A DNA stretch of 64,000 nucleotides from Parelaphostrongylus tenuis (GCA_019055375.1 JAHQIW010007095.1:62001-126000); one strand, 5' to 3'; shown: positions 1 to 10,640, counted from the first letter of the stretch. Numbers and translations are program-made. Notes: generated by a model not told the origin, from the letters alone.

Positions 1-890
1 TAGGAAAGTGTAGTTCATCGGGACAGGTTCAGAGGAAAAGTCAAACGATCAAACAATAAATGCAATAAGAATAAGATCCCGTTCATCTTGCCCTTCATTT
101 CAAACGAAATGGAACAGCCATAAAGTGATGTTTGAAAAGGGCAGGTCTACAGAAATCGGTAGTACTGATCTAAGTACCATCGATTACTCTGAAACGTCAG
201 TAGTCCGCAACTGCCTATACGACCGTCTATGTTTCACAAAAAACTGAATAACATGCCCTAACGGTAATGACGACAACTGCATGAGTTCAGGTAATATCTA
301 CTTAATCTCTTGCAAGCGTGCGGACACGAGTTCATTGGTGAAACGGGAAGACCATTGTACATCGGTGTAGAAGAACACCTGACCGGACTACGTAATGATG
401 ACTCAAAAACTCCGTTAGCGGCACATAAAATACAAATACACAACACCAATGGTTTTGGAGTCAAAGTCACTATACTCGCACAGGAACAAAAGACTTCAGC
501 GCAAAAAACACTCGAAGCGTTTTGGATTTATTCCAAAAACCTCAAGGTGAACCGCAAAGATGAATGCCTCATCACGTGTGACTTTGCGCCTTTTCTCAGA
601 TCGATTTTTTAGTCTGAAGCACGCGACCCTGTCCCTTGCTCACAGTTCTCGTCTATGTAAGACTGGGCGCGATTGGCCTACACATCATCTCGTGGGCCAT
701 TAAAAAAAACAACAACAACAACAAAACAATACGTAAGCTGTTCTGTTCTGGTTGTGAGAGTGCTCGACTGAGTATGCTGCATATCAGTTTGACTTTTTCA
801 AGCTCTGAAGAAGGCGAGAAAGCCGAAACACATCTGCCACCACCACCACATGTGTTGTACTGCATATCTGTACTCAAGAAATTGTAAACG
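1..890 (+). mobile_element. Penelope-like element, 3' part with GIY-YIG endonuclease domain (decayed)
   Basis: This is the 3' portion of a PLE whose 5' part lies outside the window. Around 60-300 the frames read the conserved stretch found between reverse transcriptase and endonuclease (KIPFILPFISNEM, then a Cys-Pro-Asn-Gly block). From 310 to 612 an open frame reads CGHEFIGETGRPLYIGVEEH, a GIY-YIG-type nuclease core, followed by the usual C-terminal LEAFWIYSKN block. PLE proteins combine reverse transcriptase and GIY-YIG nuclease for target-primed reverse transcription. A stop and a frameshift near 246-310 break the protein. After the stop at 612 there is a 3' region with a CAA-rich run near 700-725 and a hammerhead-like core at 805-856, listed separately. 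The same protein blocks recur in minus-strand copies at 14.3-16.5 kb, 28.3 kb and 62-64 kb. Confidence 0.85.
805..856 (+). ncRNA. Hammerhead-like core downstream of the PLE coding region (stem I not found)
   Basis: CTGAAGA (805-811) is followed by a GGC/GCC stem with loop GAGAAA, then GAAA. A 6-bp stem follows, ACACAT (828-833) with ATGTGT (850-855). These match the hammerhead core with stems II and III. I could not pair the flanks into a convincing stem I, and there is one extra A before stem II, so activity is doubtful. It lies about 200 bp past the GIY-YIG stop, where PLE terminal repeats are known to carry hammerhead motifs. Confidence 0.35.
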
Positions 891-959
891 TAACAGCCTC
901 GTATTTGCTTAATAAGAAAATTACGGAGTTGCATCATAGAGGAACCTCCAATACTAATC

Positions 960-1160
960 GACATCAGAAAGTAACACCAAAAAGAAAGACAAGGAAGCGT
1001 CCTTATAGGTGTTCGAACCACCAATCTTCTTCCCGATGAACGGCAGCACGATGCACTCGTCTTTGCAGGCTGCTCGACGCCGCGTCGCCTCGTGCCCTAC
1101 GGGGCGGGGCTACCACAGTGGGCCAGCTGACCCTAATGTGTCAAGATTTCAAGCGACGAT
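960..1160 (+). repeat. Dispersed repeat module with GC-rich core (shared with 40.74-40.89 kb)
   Basis: The stretch containing AACACCAAAAA, CCCGATG, GCACTCGTC and GGGCGGGGCTA also occurs in the same order near 40720-40890. It codes for nothing recognisable. The GC-rich core contrasts with the AT-rich surroundings. It directly precedes an RTE fragment here but not in the second copy, so it is probably an independent small element. Confidence 0.55.
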
Positions 1161-1184
1161 TATTTTTGTTCTGTATGAATTATC

Positions 1185-1510
1185 ACTGAATCTAAAAAAG
1201 ATGTGTTTATGAGGAACGAATGGGTTTCAAATCCCCCATTCACGCCAAACGAAACGAACATCTCCATACGCCCTAGATTTAGCTCGAGATTTGGGCACCT
1301 AATATCTGTCTAGGCCGTGAAGGACGAGCACCACCCAATGGTCAGATTTCTTCATGAAAGGTATAGAAGAGAGATATTATGCTCAGCGAATCCCTAGAGC
1401 GAGGAGAACCCACTGGGCTACTCTTGCACGCAATAGGAGAAAATGAATGTGTTGTTGGTGCCTGTTCGAGTCACTCGGCAATCAGAGGGACGCCAGGTGA
1501 GCAGGTGGTA
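1185..1510 (+). mobile_element. RTE-type LINE fragment, 3' end (family 1)
   Basis: The frames read the C-terminal signature of the main RTE family of this window. First comes a piece of the LNLKKM region. After an internal deletion follow TTQWSDFFMKGIEERYYAQR and ARRTHWATLARNRRK, which lie just before the LINE stop and 3' end. The segment between these blocks is missing compared with the copy at 3095-3961. It is non-functional. Confidence 0.8.
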
Positions 1511-1559
1511 AACCATTATCTGTTCTTTGTGTGGCTCAGAAATGGCTCAAAAATAATTA

Positions 1560-1930
1560 TCAGGCATAATGAAATTTGAGCTGTGGTCTTAAGAAAACAC
1601 TCGAAGCGAAAGATATGATATATTGAATATACTAGCCAAGAGCCATTGAGTGTACAACACTCTGTGGTTCGGTGACAATATCACTGGACATAGAGTTTCT
1701 TATACAAATGTACATACACACATATTGTAATTGTATACATACATTGTAAAATATGTGTGTCCGAACTACACTTTTGGAACAGAGTAAAGTTTTTTTTTTT
1801 TGATTTTTGATGTTGCAAGATATTAACCGAGTAATCGGATATGGTATGATATATACGTCTAGGCTCTAACGAACGCGTTGTCTCCGAAACGTTAACCATC
1901 GAGTTTTGGGGAGAAGGAAGAGAATAGCAA
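1560..1930 (+). repeat. Outer-flank remnant of hammerhead repeat family A
   Basis: The motif TTTGAGC followed by TTAAGAAAACACTCGAA near 1570-1605 also follows the family A hammerhead arms at 37450-37500 and 51630-51660. No ribozyme core is visible here. The remainder has a T run (about 1790-1801) and AT-rich sequence. The reading as an outer flank is inference from shared words. Confidence 0.4.
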
Positions 1931-2589
1931 CCTTGTGCAAGTTTTGAATAAAGAAAAAAGACAGTTTGTGAGAAATTTTACATTTCTTCAACCATGCCGA
2001 GGTTCAGAGATAGTCGGACTTTTGAGTTATTGCATCAGTAACATATTATCGCTTCATGGACACATTATAAAATGATGTTAACAGTAGAGCAAAAATCATT
2101 ACCATAGAAACCAGACACAATCTTTTACTATAAATAAGCTGCAGCTTTGGCATGATCTCAACATCTCAGGGATTAACGACAGAATTTTGAAATTGACATG
2201 GCTCAAACTCAAAATCTAGTTCTTACTGTCAAGTTTGGGGTATTACTAATTTTGTCAATTTAATGAATTGCAGTTTGGTTCACAGTGAACACAAAAACCT
2301 TCTTACGTTTACGTGCGAGTGGAACTGGCTCACACCAGGCTCTAAGTGTTAGAATAATATTTATAGCAATGTTTGGAAGAAACGAAATTCAATAAGCTTA
2401 GCGCGGTTCGGTTCCATCAAATTTTGTATAGTTGACGGGCTTCATGTTGCTCCCATACAATTACCTTCGTTGACCAGAAGTATCACGTCACTGCTTTCAT
2501 ATTCTTCTCTACTATCGAAGAACAGGGGTTTGCTTTAGCTCAGTAACTCAAAATAAACCAATTTCCACAACTGTATTGCACACCTCCTC
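1931..2589. other. No recognisable feature
   Basis: AT-rich sequence with no open frame above background, no RNA gene and no repeat seen elsewhere in the window. Confidence 0.5.
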
Positions 2590-3094
2590 AGAGGACCACG
2601 TTATGCACATCCAAAATGCATCATTGATCGACGTCCCATCCATGGACGAGCGACTCGAGCGGACGCAGGTAAAACTTCCCTCTTTTCTGTCGCGTGCAGG
2701 AGTAGCCCTGTGGGTTCTCTTCGTTCTAAGAATTCGTTCAGCATCACAACACACTTCTAGCCATTTCGTGGAAAATCGAACATTTTGATCGGCGATCTTC
2801 TTGAAGTGCGCTTGGCTCGTATATCTAATCGGTAACAATTCTCGTCCATCGGTTGCCGTTAAAACGCATCACGTGTCTTCACTACGTTATCATCTTTAGC
2901 CTAGCTGTAGAACGGCATCTTTGACTTCCGATTCTTGATGTATGTCAGAACTTTAGATGCTTTCCGTCAATTGCGAGAGACGAGACATCCTAATCCTAAC
3001 ATCGACCTTTCAACTGCGCATTCAAATACGCCAAGCGATCTTTCATCTTGCTCAGATAGCAACCAGGTTTGTGCTGCATAGGTGAGGTCAGGGG
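2590..3094 (-). mobile_element. RTE-type LINE fragment (family 1), 3' half of a split copy
   Basis: Read on the minus strand this gives the RTE C-terminal region: an LTYAAQTWLLSEQDERSLGV-like block near 3060, then RTKRTHRATPARDRKE near 2710 and the 3' end near 2600. It is interrupted at 3094 by a plus-strand copy of the same family and continues beyond it at 3979-4385. Several stops and frameshifts make it inactive. Confidence 0.8.
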
Positions 3095-3961
3095 ACTGAA
3101 GAAATTGAACGGCCGACAATTGAATCATCTTCGCTTTGCTGATAATGTCGTCCTCATAACACCAAGCATCAGCAAGCGGGTCGAATGTTGGCCGATTTCG
3201 ATAACACCTATAGAAAGATTAGTCTTCAACTAAATCTAACGAAAACGATGTTCATGAGGAGCGGATGGGTTTTGAATGCCCCATTCCCGCTCAGCGGAAG
3301 GAACATTTCCGAATGCTCCAGTTACGTCTATCTAGGCTGTGAAATCAACATGATGAACGACCTGGCTCCAGAGTTGAGCAGGAGGAAACGAGCGGCTTGG
3401 GGAACGTTCGAGAGCATCGGTGATGTAGTGAAGAAGACTAAGAACATCCGAATCCTTACCCACCTTTTCGACTCGACGATTATCCCTTCTCTAACGTATG
3501 CAGCAGAAACCTGGTCGCTACGTAAGCAGGATGAAAGATCACTTGGCGTTATTGAACTTGCAGTCGAAAGTCGATGCTAGGGGTGTCCCATATGTACCAA
3601 ATGAGAGATAGGATCCGAAGTCCCTACCTCTCCAACGATCGAAAATCGGAGACGCCGTTCTACACACCAGGATATTGTAAATATGGTTGACCGGACAAGT
3701 GAGGAGCTTCAACGACAATAGATGGACGACAGCCGTTACCGACTGGATTCCTCGGGGCGTCAAGCGGTCTACAGGAAGACACCGACCCGCTGGTCCGACT
3801 TCTTCACAAAAGGTATAAAGGAAAAATATGATGCTCAGCCAGTCCCTAGAGCGAAGAGGGACCCACCGCGCTACTCTTGCACGCGATAGGGAAAAACGGA
3901 AGTGTTGCTGGTACCCGCTCGGGTCACTCGACGATCAATGGGACGACAGGTGATGCGAGGG
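3095..3961 (+). mobile_element. RTE-type LINE (family 1), 5'-truncated copy inserted in an older copy
   Basis: An open frame at 3185-3580 reads the end of the reverse transcriptase and the following region (LNLTKTMFMRSGWVLNAPF, YVYLGCEINMMNDL, SRRKRAAWGTFESI, LTYAAETWSLRKQDERSLGV). After a frameshift come TPTRWSDFFTKGIKEKYDAQ and the 3' end. At about 3130 the catalytic FADD motif is changed to FADN. The copy is flanked by a 17-nt target-site duplication, 3078-3094 and 3962-3978, with one mismatch. This fits target-primed reverse transcription followed by 5' truncation. The RTE on either side is on the opposite strand, so the event is a nested insertion. Confidence 0.88.
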
Positions 3962-4385
3962 ATAGGTTAGGTCAGGGGTAACCGTTGAGTCGAAAAGATG
4001 GGTGCGCAGTCGGATGTTCTTCGACTCTTCATTACGTCATCGATGCTCTCACAGGCTCCCCAGCCGCTCGTTTATTGCTCAACTCGAGAGCTAGGTTGTC
4101 CCACATATTGACTTCACAACCTACACAGACATAACTGCAGGACGGTTTGAAAATTTGCTTCGTTGAACGTAAATAGGGCATTTGAAGCCAACTTATTACT
4201 CATGAGCATCGTTTTCATAACACTCAATCGAAGACCAATTATCCCACAGGCGTTATCGAGACCGATGAACATTCGTCACGCCTGTTTGGTGCTTCTTGTT
4301 CAAAAACGATCTAACCAGTGGAGCGAAGATGACTTAAAATGCGGACCATCGATACTCACTCACATGTTGTATCATTGTAATCATT
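3962..4385 (-). mobile_element. RTE-type LINE fragment (family 1), 5' half of the split copy
   Basis: The minus strand reads the reverse transcriptase end (IIGLRLSVMKTMLMSNKLAS, then QTVLQLCLC and WGACESIDDVMK). This block belongs just upstream of the part at 2590-3094. The two halves join across the duplication, so they form one older insertion. It is heavily mutated. Confidence 0.78.
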
Positions 4386-4500
4386 GTATGACGCTGTTAA
4401 GGATGGCACAAAGCCTCACCGAGGTTATTACGTCAGAGCCATACGCGTTTCGGAGGTATCGCCCCCCTCATCAGTGGCCCACGCCCACAGTGAGCCCTAC
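4386..4500 (-). mobile_element. Hammerhead repeat family B, solo arm
   Basis: This matches one arm of the palindromic element at 37.68-38.10 kb: AAGCCTCACCGAGG, then GTTATTACGTCAGAGCCAT, a CGTTTCGGAGGTATCGC block, TCATCAGTGGCCCACGCCC and GTGAGCCCTACT. The ribozyme it carries is listed at 4436-4480. It abuts the RTE fragment on its left. No matching second arm is present. Confidence 0.75.
4436..4480 (-). ncRNA. Hammerhead ribozyme, apparently intact (family B)
   Basis: Read 5' to 3' on the minus strand: stem I strand GGGCCA (4480-4475), core CTGATGA (4474-4468), stem II GGGGG/CCTCC with loop GCGATA (4467-4452), GAA (4451-4449), stem III ACGCGT (4448-4443), then A (4442) and stem I strand TGGCTC (4441-4436). 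Stem I is 6 bp with one G-U pair; stem II is 5 bp with one G-U pair. Predicted cleavage is after the A at 4442. Stem III is a 6-nt perfect palindrome with no loop, so the active form would probably be a dimer. Every core residue expected of a hammerhead is present. Activity is inferred, not shown. Confidence 0.85.
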
Positions 4501-5879
4501 TTTTGCTTTTTTTATTATTGCTAATGACTCTATTCAATTATTTGTTCAGTTTCGGTCAAGAATCTGTTTTAGTTATTTGTCTATTCTGAGCTGTGCCAAA
4601 GATGGGTCGTAAATGAACGTGAAGCAGTAGTTGAGTTGCACAAGATGGAAATGGAAATAGCCGGCATTGTTGAAATCGAGATTCAAACCAGCAAGTGTCC
4701 ATAGAGCTTGAAACGTTCCATTGAGACTAGAGTGATTGAGGACTATTGTAGATAGGGTCGTTCAAGCACCACACCTACTTAGAAAAACATCCAGAATATC
4801 CAATAGTCAAGTCTAACTAAATCCGCATCTTTCGTTGCCCAAAATGGCTCTGGAAGTCGGGACCAGAGAGTGGAGTGTTCAAAACAATGTCAGACATAAA
4901 CTGAACCTACGCAGCTACATGATCATTCGTGTTAACTTTCTGTACAAAAAAGAAGAAAAAAAACGGCTTCAAAGGCTCGCCGAATGATTCGTTCGATCAC
5001 TGTTTCTCGTTTGTCGATGGTGCTTTCTACGATTGAGGAGATATTCACGGTCGAACCACTCCACATCGCGAGAATCTGCGTCAACTTTTCAAGAAGGGCC
5101 AGCAGAAGTTCACAGTAACACAAGCTATGGGCCGCAGTCATTTTGTGGCCCTGTGATGCTCTAGGCCGACAATTGTCCCACCGCAAAGACGGCGTTGGTC
5201 TTCACCAACAGAAATGCCAAAATCAGCGCTGGCAAGTATCAGCAGCAAGTTTAACAAGGCGTACTGGGACCTTGGAGTACTCAGAATTTCATCGCCGACA
5301 GATTTACGCCTCAGCGGAAGTGGGCTCCTGCGCATTCGGCTTCCTCAACGACTGCCATCTGCCAGCAGCTGTTTCCAGGCCCATCTGGAGTAGGAACATT
5401 TGACTATCAAAATTGCCGGATTTCGATCCAGTGGATTACACCATGATCCATACTAGAGGGGAAGGTCTCGGCTACTCGCTGCACTCCGCAGACGCGTTCA
5501 AAACTGCTTTGACACGCTTTTGGGCGATATTACGGTGGAAACGTGTGCGAGCATCGCTTGAAATTTTCACAAGAGACTTCTCAAATGTGTATAGGCTAAA
5601 GGAGACAATTCTGAGAATTTGTTATAAACTTTTTCTTTATTGTTACAGTGGTCGATCTGATAAACGTTATTATTCCTTCAACTACATGCATTCATTTGTA
5701 TATGCAGTATTTTTTTCTTGCTGTTGAAATACTTAAAAAAACATCACAACTTTTTTCGCGCCTTCCAGATGAAAGTTTGAGGAAGCAATCTCTTATGCTC
5801 TCACGGAACTTTAATGAATAATCTAATTTTGTGAATGTGATCTATAGTGCTGATTTATTCCGAAATTCCTGCTTGATCA
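4501..5879. other. No recognised gene; a few exon-sized open frames
   Basis: Open frames of 84-104 codons on both strands between 4932 and 5727 show no motif I recognise. The part at 5140-5560 is less AT-rich than its surroundings and might be a remnant of a coding or repeat sequence. Nothing more can be supported. Confidence 0.35.
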
Positions 5880-7115
5880 CACAGCTCTCCTTCGTCCAGT
5901 GTTCTGGTATTCCTATTTAGGAAAACTCAAGTGAAGATTATAGACGACAGACAGCAATCATATTGAGTGACAATTGCCGCCGACGTCCTGAAGGTCTCTG
6001 TTCTTGAACAGTAGTACGATCTTGCTGGTATTCCGCTCAATGGTAGCCTTGCCTTGTAGCAGATAAGGAGTGAAGAGACGAGCCAGCGTGTGTTGATGAG
6101 AACTGACTGGAGATTCTCCAAGTGTTCCGATCTTATCCTGTCTCAACAGATGTTGTTTATTCTCCCGCGACGAATAGTGTGTGGTGTTTTGGAAGGGAGA
6201 AACAAGGGGATGACAAATCGATCCTTTTTTATTTTATAAATCGCTAAGAAAGCGTGGCTAATACAGAGATCTGAGTAGTAATCGTGAATAATTTTCTTCA
6301 ACACCATTCTGGAAAGCAACTGTTCTGTGGGCGTCGAGGTACAGTCACCTTGGCGATTTGATTCGCAAAGCATCGCTGAGCTGTGCGGATGCCCTTCCCT
6401 TTTTCTGTATCTACGGCCGCAAAAGCTGCTACTCTCTGCATCTTCTATCATCGCTTCTCTGCGGTGCTTTGCCAACTCAAAAGTGAGTTATTGGTGGGGT
6501 GCAGCTCGTACGACTCCACGTTGAAGTATCAGCTTGAGTGTTTCTGAAGGCGAATGTTTCTTGAATTTTCGGTTTTTGTAGCCCCATTGTGAAGATGCTC
6601 GATGATCCGGTCGTATTCTTTGTCAGTGTTGTCAAGAACGCTATCTAACCAAAAGCCTACCAATGGCTTGAATACATCACAGTTTGTGGTAGTTCTGGTA
6701 TTTCGGTGCTCAATATAACAATTTCTCTACTTTTTGCAAAAAATGGAATGTCATGCGAAGGAAGCAATGGTGTGATCCCGTGTAAATGTTGGAACAGCAA
6801 CGATAGCGGTTAGGTAGAGCCTTTGATTTGCCAAGATGTTGTCTATTTCGTCATTGTAACCTCCATTGAGAGACTTTAACGTCCACAACTGAGAGTGGAG
6901 CTTCTGGAACTACAAAATACCTTAGGTGGTTTTGGTCATCATGATAAACTCGGATTGTTTCTAACCCTCTTCATTCCATCCTAGCCCGTGAGTCTTGAAC
7001 TGGCGTCTCCAGGTTTTCTAGGTCCGATTTTTGCATCAAAATCTCCACTAATGACTTTGGAAATGTGAAGTTCCTTTGAAGAACTTCTCTAAATCTACAT
7101 AAGAAATGCATCGAC
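5880..7115 (-). mobile_element. RTE-type LINE (family 1), endonuclease C-terminus to reverse transcriptase
   Basis: Minus-strand order from high to low coordinate: an ISGDFDAKIGPRKPG block of the apurinic-type endonuclease (about 7050), the linker DNTDKEYDRIIEHLHNGATK (about 6600), the pre-RT region HDYYSDLCISHAFLAIYKIK (about 6270), and early reverse transcriptase SHQHTLARLFTPYLL (about 6090) with LLSVVYNL. It stops before the catalytic palm, so this copy lacks the 3' half. Stops and frameshifts are frequent. Its high-coordinate boundary lies beside the fold-back repeat at 7130. Confidence 0.85.
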
Positions 7116-7129
7116 TTCGTCTTCTAATA

Positions 7130-7295
7130 GCATGTTTTGAGCCCTTCATGAGGTCTGTCATGGAACTTATGTAGTTCATGACACGTGTTCGACCTTATAG
7201 CATCACCACCATGTAGCTGTTGATGCCTTGCACTATACAAGTGTCATGACAGACCTCATAAAAGGCTTAAAAATAGGTTATCAGATAATTGAGAT
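7130..7295. repeat. Fold-back repeat (family D)
   Basis: Two inverted arms of about 55 bp, 7130-7185 and 7228-7285, share TTTGAGCC, ATGAGGTCTGTCATG and ACTTATGTAGT-like words. The outer edges resemble those of hammerhead families C and A (TATTTTGAGCC and similar). The spacer contains ACACGTGTTCGACCTTAT, a possible degraded hammerhead stem III and core, but no CUGANGA survives. Confidence 0.6.
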
Positions 7296-7484
7296 AGCCA
7301 ATAGTAAGGTATTGTTACCTATGCACTGTAACAACTGTATGCCATGCAATCGACAGTCAGTCACTCTAAAAGAACACCACGGTGATTCTTCCAGTGTACG
7401 TTTAGCGTAAACACTTTGGCGTCGATTGTTCTATATAGAAACGTGTTCTCGACTGAACCGAAAGGCACCATATAACTGACGTGG

Positions 7485-7565
7485 CTTCAAGTTCGCAACA
7501 AGTGTCTTGCACCATATAAGTGTCATGACCTCGTGGAAGGCTCAGAAATATTTTATCAGTTGCGA
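7485..7565. repeat. Family D arm, second copy
   Basis: GTGTCTTGCACCATATAAG, then TGTCATGACCTCGTGGAAGG and CTCAGAAATATTTTATCAG, match the right arm of the fold-back repeat at 7228-7290. A single arm with no ribozyme core. Confidence 0.5.
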
Positions 7566-8390
7566 GGTCTCGAAATAGTCGATTGGAAGACTTAGTCTTT
7601 GTCTTAGCTTGATGTTGGTATGCTTGCAACGAAGGTAGTCAAAACGGACCTTGATGCACTCGTTTCAACCCCAGCCGTTCGATGAGATTGGTAATTGTTC
7701 AAATGAGTCGCTCTTTATGGTCAAACTCCTTTCAACGAGAGCGCGAACGCCGCTCGTCATCTTACTCAACCAGACTAATGACGTCGGACCGTTTTTTCTT
7801 GCCTGCTTTAATATATTCTCTGTAGAGAATTCTTGAGCAAGTGCACGTACACTATATGTGCAGTCCGTTGCTAGCAGTTTAGTACAAATGTAGTTGCGGT
7901 TTCAGACCGATGCGAAACCGCCTTTACTTATGAAATTTGCTTCAAAGAACAAACGACTGTAGAATGGTCGACGTTGAGTTCTTCCGCAACATCTGGTGTA
8001 GTCTTTAATGATTCGCCCTCGATGATCGCTCTCAGCTGGTCGTTGTAAAGTTTCCATGTCCCCCTAGCAAGTTCCTAATCTTCAAGGTTCTCGTTTCCTT
8101 CAACAAACTCTACCTTACGTTCGTTATTAGTTTCTAGGTCAAATGTGTTGTTGAGTTATGACTTTTATCTGCTGCTTTCCAGTTCATTTTGAATTGGAAT
8201 AAGAAACTCGTTCAAACTGTTTTTTGTCTATACATCCTTTCTATGGTCTGAAATAAATTTGAAATAAACAGCAAGTCTACGTCATAAGCAGCAGAACAAA
8301 AAGCGAGAGTTGCTCATTAGAATGATGTATAACATAGTCACATTTATCCAAGAATTTAATATATATAGAATCCAATTGCAAACTGCAAAT
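7566..8390. other. No recognisable feature
   Basis: AT-rich sequence with only short background open frames. No motif, RNA gene or repeat partner was recognised. Confidence 0.45.
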
Positions 8391-8393
8391 TTC

Positions 8394-8593
8394 AACAATG
8401 GTCTAATAGCAGTCTCTTTGGCATGGCACCAACCTGATATTTTGGCAGCCTAGAATGATCCTTAGGTTTTGGCGGCTCTCTGTGCTGGTTTTTGCCAACG
8501 TAAACGTGTTGGAAGCTCTTCCAGGAGCTGGGAATGAGATCTGTTTCTTTAACTGTAGTTAGCTTGAGTGTATCAATGTTGTAGCTTGCTGAG
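8394..8593 (-). CDS. Exon-like open frame, unrecognised
   Basis: A minus-strand frame of about 66 codons runs without a stop and ends at a TGA near 8394. It reads TLKLTTVKETDLIPSSWKSF, then FQHVYVGKNQHREPPKPKDH and SRLPKYQVGAMPKRLLLDHC. Composition (charged, Trp, Pro) is more protein-like than neighbouring chance frames. A CTCAG dinucleotide lies just upstream as a possible acceptor. There is no start Met, so it would be an internal or terminal exon. I do not recognise a family. It could be chance. Confidence 0.2.
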
Positions 8594-9023
8594 GTTCAAA
8601 CGTTGAGGCTGGATACTGACGGGTAGCTCACCAGTCTCTCAAGGAACTACAGGGAGATACTTGTTTGCTAGAAACTACAACCACCTTCCGTGTACTTCCC
8701 ACTCGCTTGATTGTTGACTTTTATTTAACATTCCTAGTACAAATAAAGGTATGTCAATTTGGCGCTGCAGAAACAGAGTCCATTTCCTGAGTTCAGCTGC
8801 GCCTGTAGGAAACACAGGGTCGCGCTTAAATCGCGTATGGTGCAATTAAGCACTGAATTTTTATAATAATCCAATTCTGTATAGTTCCACACCTATTGGT
8901 ACAACAGTCCTAGTTGTACTAAACAGGCCCACAATTGTGCTTAATTTAATAAACAAAGCACTTATCAAATGATCTGCCGGTAAAAAATTCTTTTTGTGAT
9001 CACTCACATGGCACTTTGCTTTG

Positions 9024-9254
9024 ATGGCATCCAATCCAACTTTTTTTATTGAGAAAACATCAGCAGAAACGGAAGTAGAGAAGTGGCAATATAGAAATCT
9101 CACATACCAGTCAAATTCACAATCACATTCGGAGGCATTTTTTATGGCTCAGCAATTTTGTAAAGCGAATCTCTTACCAAAACTGCAACTTTCAGTAATC
9201 TGTTTTCAAAATAGAACAGAGATAGGTGTTTTTTTTGATTCACAGTTATACTGA
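9024..9254 (+). CDS. Exon-like open frame, unrecognised
   Basis: The frame begins with Met and reads ASNPTFFIEKTSAETEVEKW, then QYRNLTYQSNSQSHSEAFFM and AQQFCKANLLPKLQLSV to a stop at 9252-9254. It is 76 codons, rich in Gln, Ser and Glu, and without repeats. No domain is recognised, and no clear splice or promoter signal supports it. Equally it could be a chance frame in AT-rich DNA. Confidence 0.2.
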   Translation: MASNPTFFIEKTSAETEVEKWQYRNLTYQSNSQSHSEAFFMAQQFCKANLLPKLQLSVICFQNRTEIGVFFDSQLY

Positions 9255-10042
9255 GCTCTTATAGCCCCGCAAAGACGCTTTGCTGAAAATGAAATTGGTC
9301 TGAAGCTACTGGACAACTAAAGGCACTCACATAAGGAAAATTTGCACATTTCCTCAGCGTTATCACATGTTATTTCCTATTGTAACTTTTCGTAATGTGT
9401 TATGAAGTCGTCAATGAATCTTCTCGTTAGCAATATTACGCTCTGATGGAGCTATACATTCCTCTCAATGATCCAATATTCTCATGAAATTCAAGGGAAT
9501 TATAGATCGAAATGGAGGAATTTGCTCGCTTGACTGATATATTCTTTCTGAGAAGTGATTAATGGCATTATGAATTGACTATTATTCTCTATAAAGGCTC
9601 GCTAATCCCAATGTGTGACTATTTGAATGGTGCGTTATTTCGCCTGTCTTCTTCTAGGTGAGTTCAAACTTGCATTTGCTAAACGCTGACATTGTAATTA
9701 TGAAATACTGTGTAGTGTTCAATTGCAAAGAAAATTTTTTGTATAAAACAGCAGATTCTTCTTAGCTGAGAATGAGTTTGACATTTTCATTTAGAACTCA
9801 GCTGAGACTAAATCAATGTCGGGATCGATTACTATTTTGGTGTAAATACAATCATTACTTGGGATGCGGCGATAACCTTAGAATTTTCTAGCACGGTTTC
9901 CGAGATATTCGAGAACGGAAATCCTGCCCAACTAGTGTATTACCCAGCACCAATGTGTCCGGGATCCACGAAATCTTAGTAATTATGTAGATGAACATTT
10001 GGATAATTAAGTAAGCAAAAAGATACGACCTCATTCGTTTAG
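9255..10042. other. No recognisable feature
   Basis: AT-rich, with short background frames only. Confidence 0.45.
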
Positions 10043-10141
10043 AATACGATTTTAGTCCTGGCTGTGGTTGCACCTGTGCTCGGAATGCGTGGTGCGTTGT
10101 TCCGTGCTGGTCGATCAGTTGCGCCACGAGATCGCTTTCAG
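10043..10141 (+). CDS. Candidate internal exon, possible signal-peptide exon
   Basis: A 99-nt open stretch is bounded by TTCGTTTAG on the left and CAG/GTGAGC on the right, good nematode splice signals. It encodes 33 residues in phase 0: a hydrophobic run TILVLAVVAPVLGMRGALF followed by RAGRSVAPRDRFQ. The left stop codon is exactly the acceptor TAG, as expected for a real exon. The hydrophobic run resembles a signal peptide or signal anchor. No neighbouring exon was found within several hundred bases; a SINE begins at 10317. I do not recognise the protein. Confidence 0.35.
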
Positions 10142-10316
10142 GTGAGCAGCACTGCTATTTAGTAAGACTATCGCATAAGGATGAATGTGATCGTCTAGAG
10201 TTCTTCAGCGTTGCTAACAAGAACATTTTATTTGAATCCAAGAACAATGGTCACGCTTGCAAAACACGTAGCGCCTTCACTCTCTATTTCAAGTCGGTGC
10301 TGCACTGATCTAAAAC

Positions 10317-10640
10317 CTAAAGGATAAAGCTCTTAGCGTTGATCAAACCCTGATGAATGCACCATGCAATCGTCTTCAATTTTTAGTTTTGTTCGAAGTA
10401 ACTGAATGCATATTTGGCCTTTGCAACGTTTCGCGGTGACCTTGCACTATATCAAGTCAGTGCTGCTAACTTCTCCTACAATTTGATGCCAATTTATGGA
10501 CACCGGAAGTATGGACGCTTCGGTGAGCTTTGAGCATGGGTTTGAATCATAGACCATCGGTAGATCGATCGTGTATGTCACAGAGCATCTGTGGCAACAT
10601 AGATATCAGAAATCCCTTCACAAAGACGCACACTGTGTAG
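10317..10640 (-). mobile_element. tRNA-derived SINE (family S), diverged copy
   Basis: On the minus strand the element ends in an ATCCTTTA-type tail (10317-10330). Its body shares words with three better copies: GACTGAATGCATAT-like and CCTTTGCAACG near 10390-10440, TCAGTGCTGC near 10460, and a GAGC(C/T)TTGAGCATGGG block near 10530. The tRNA-like head near 10600 is strongly mutated. Confidence 0.6.
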
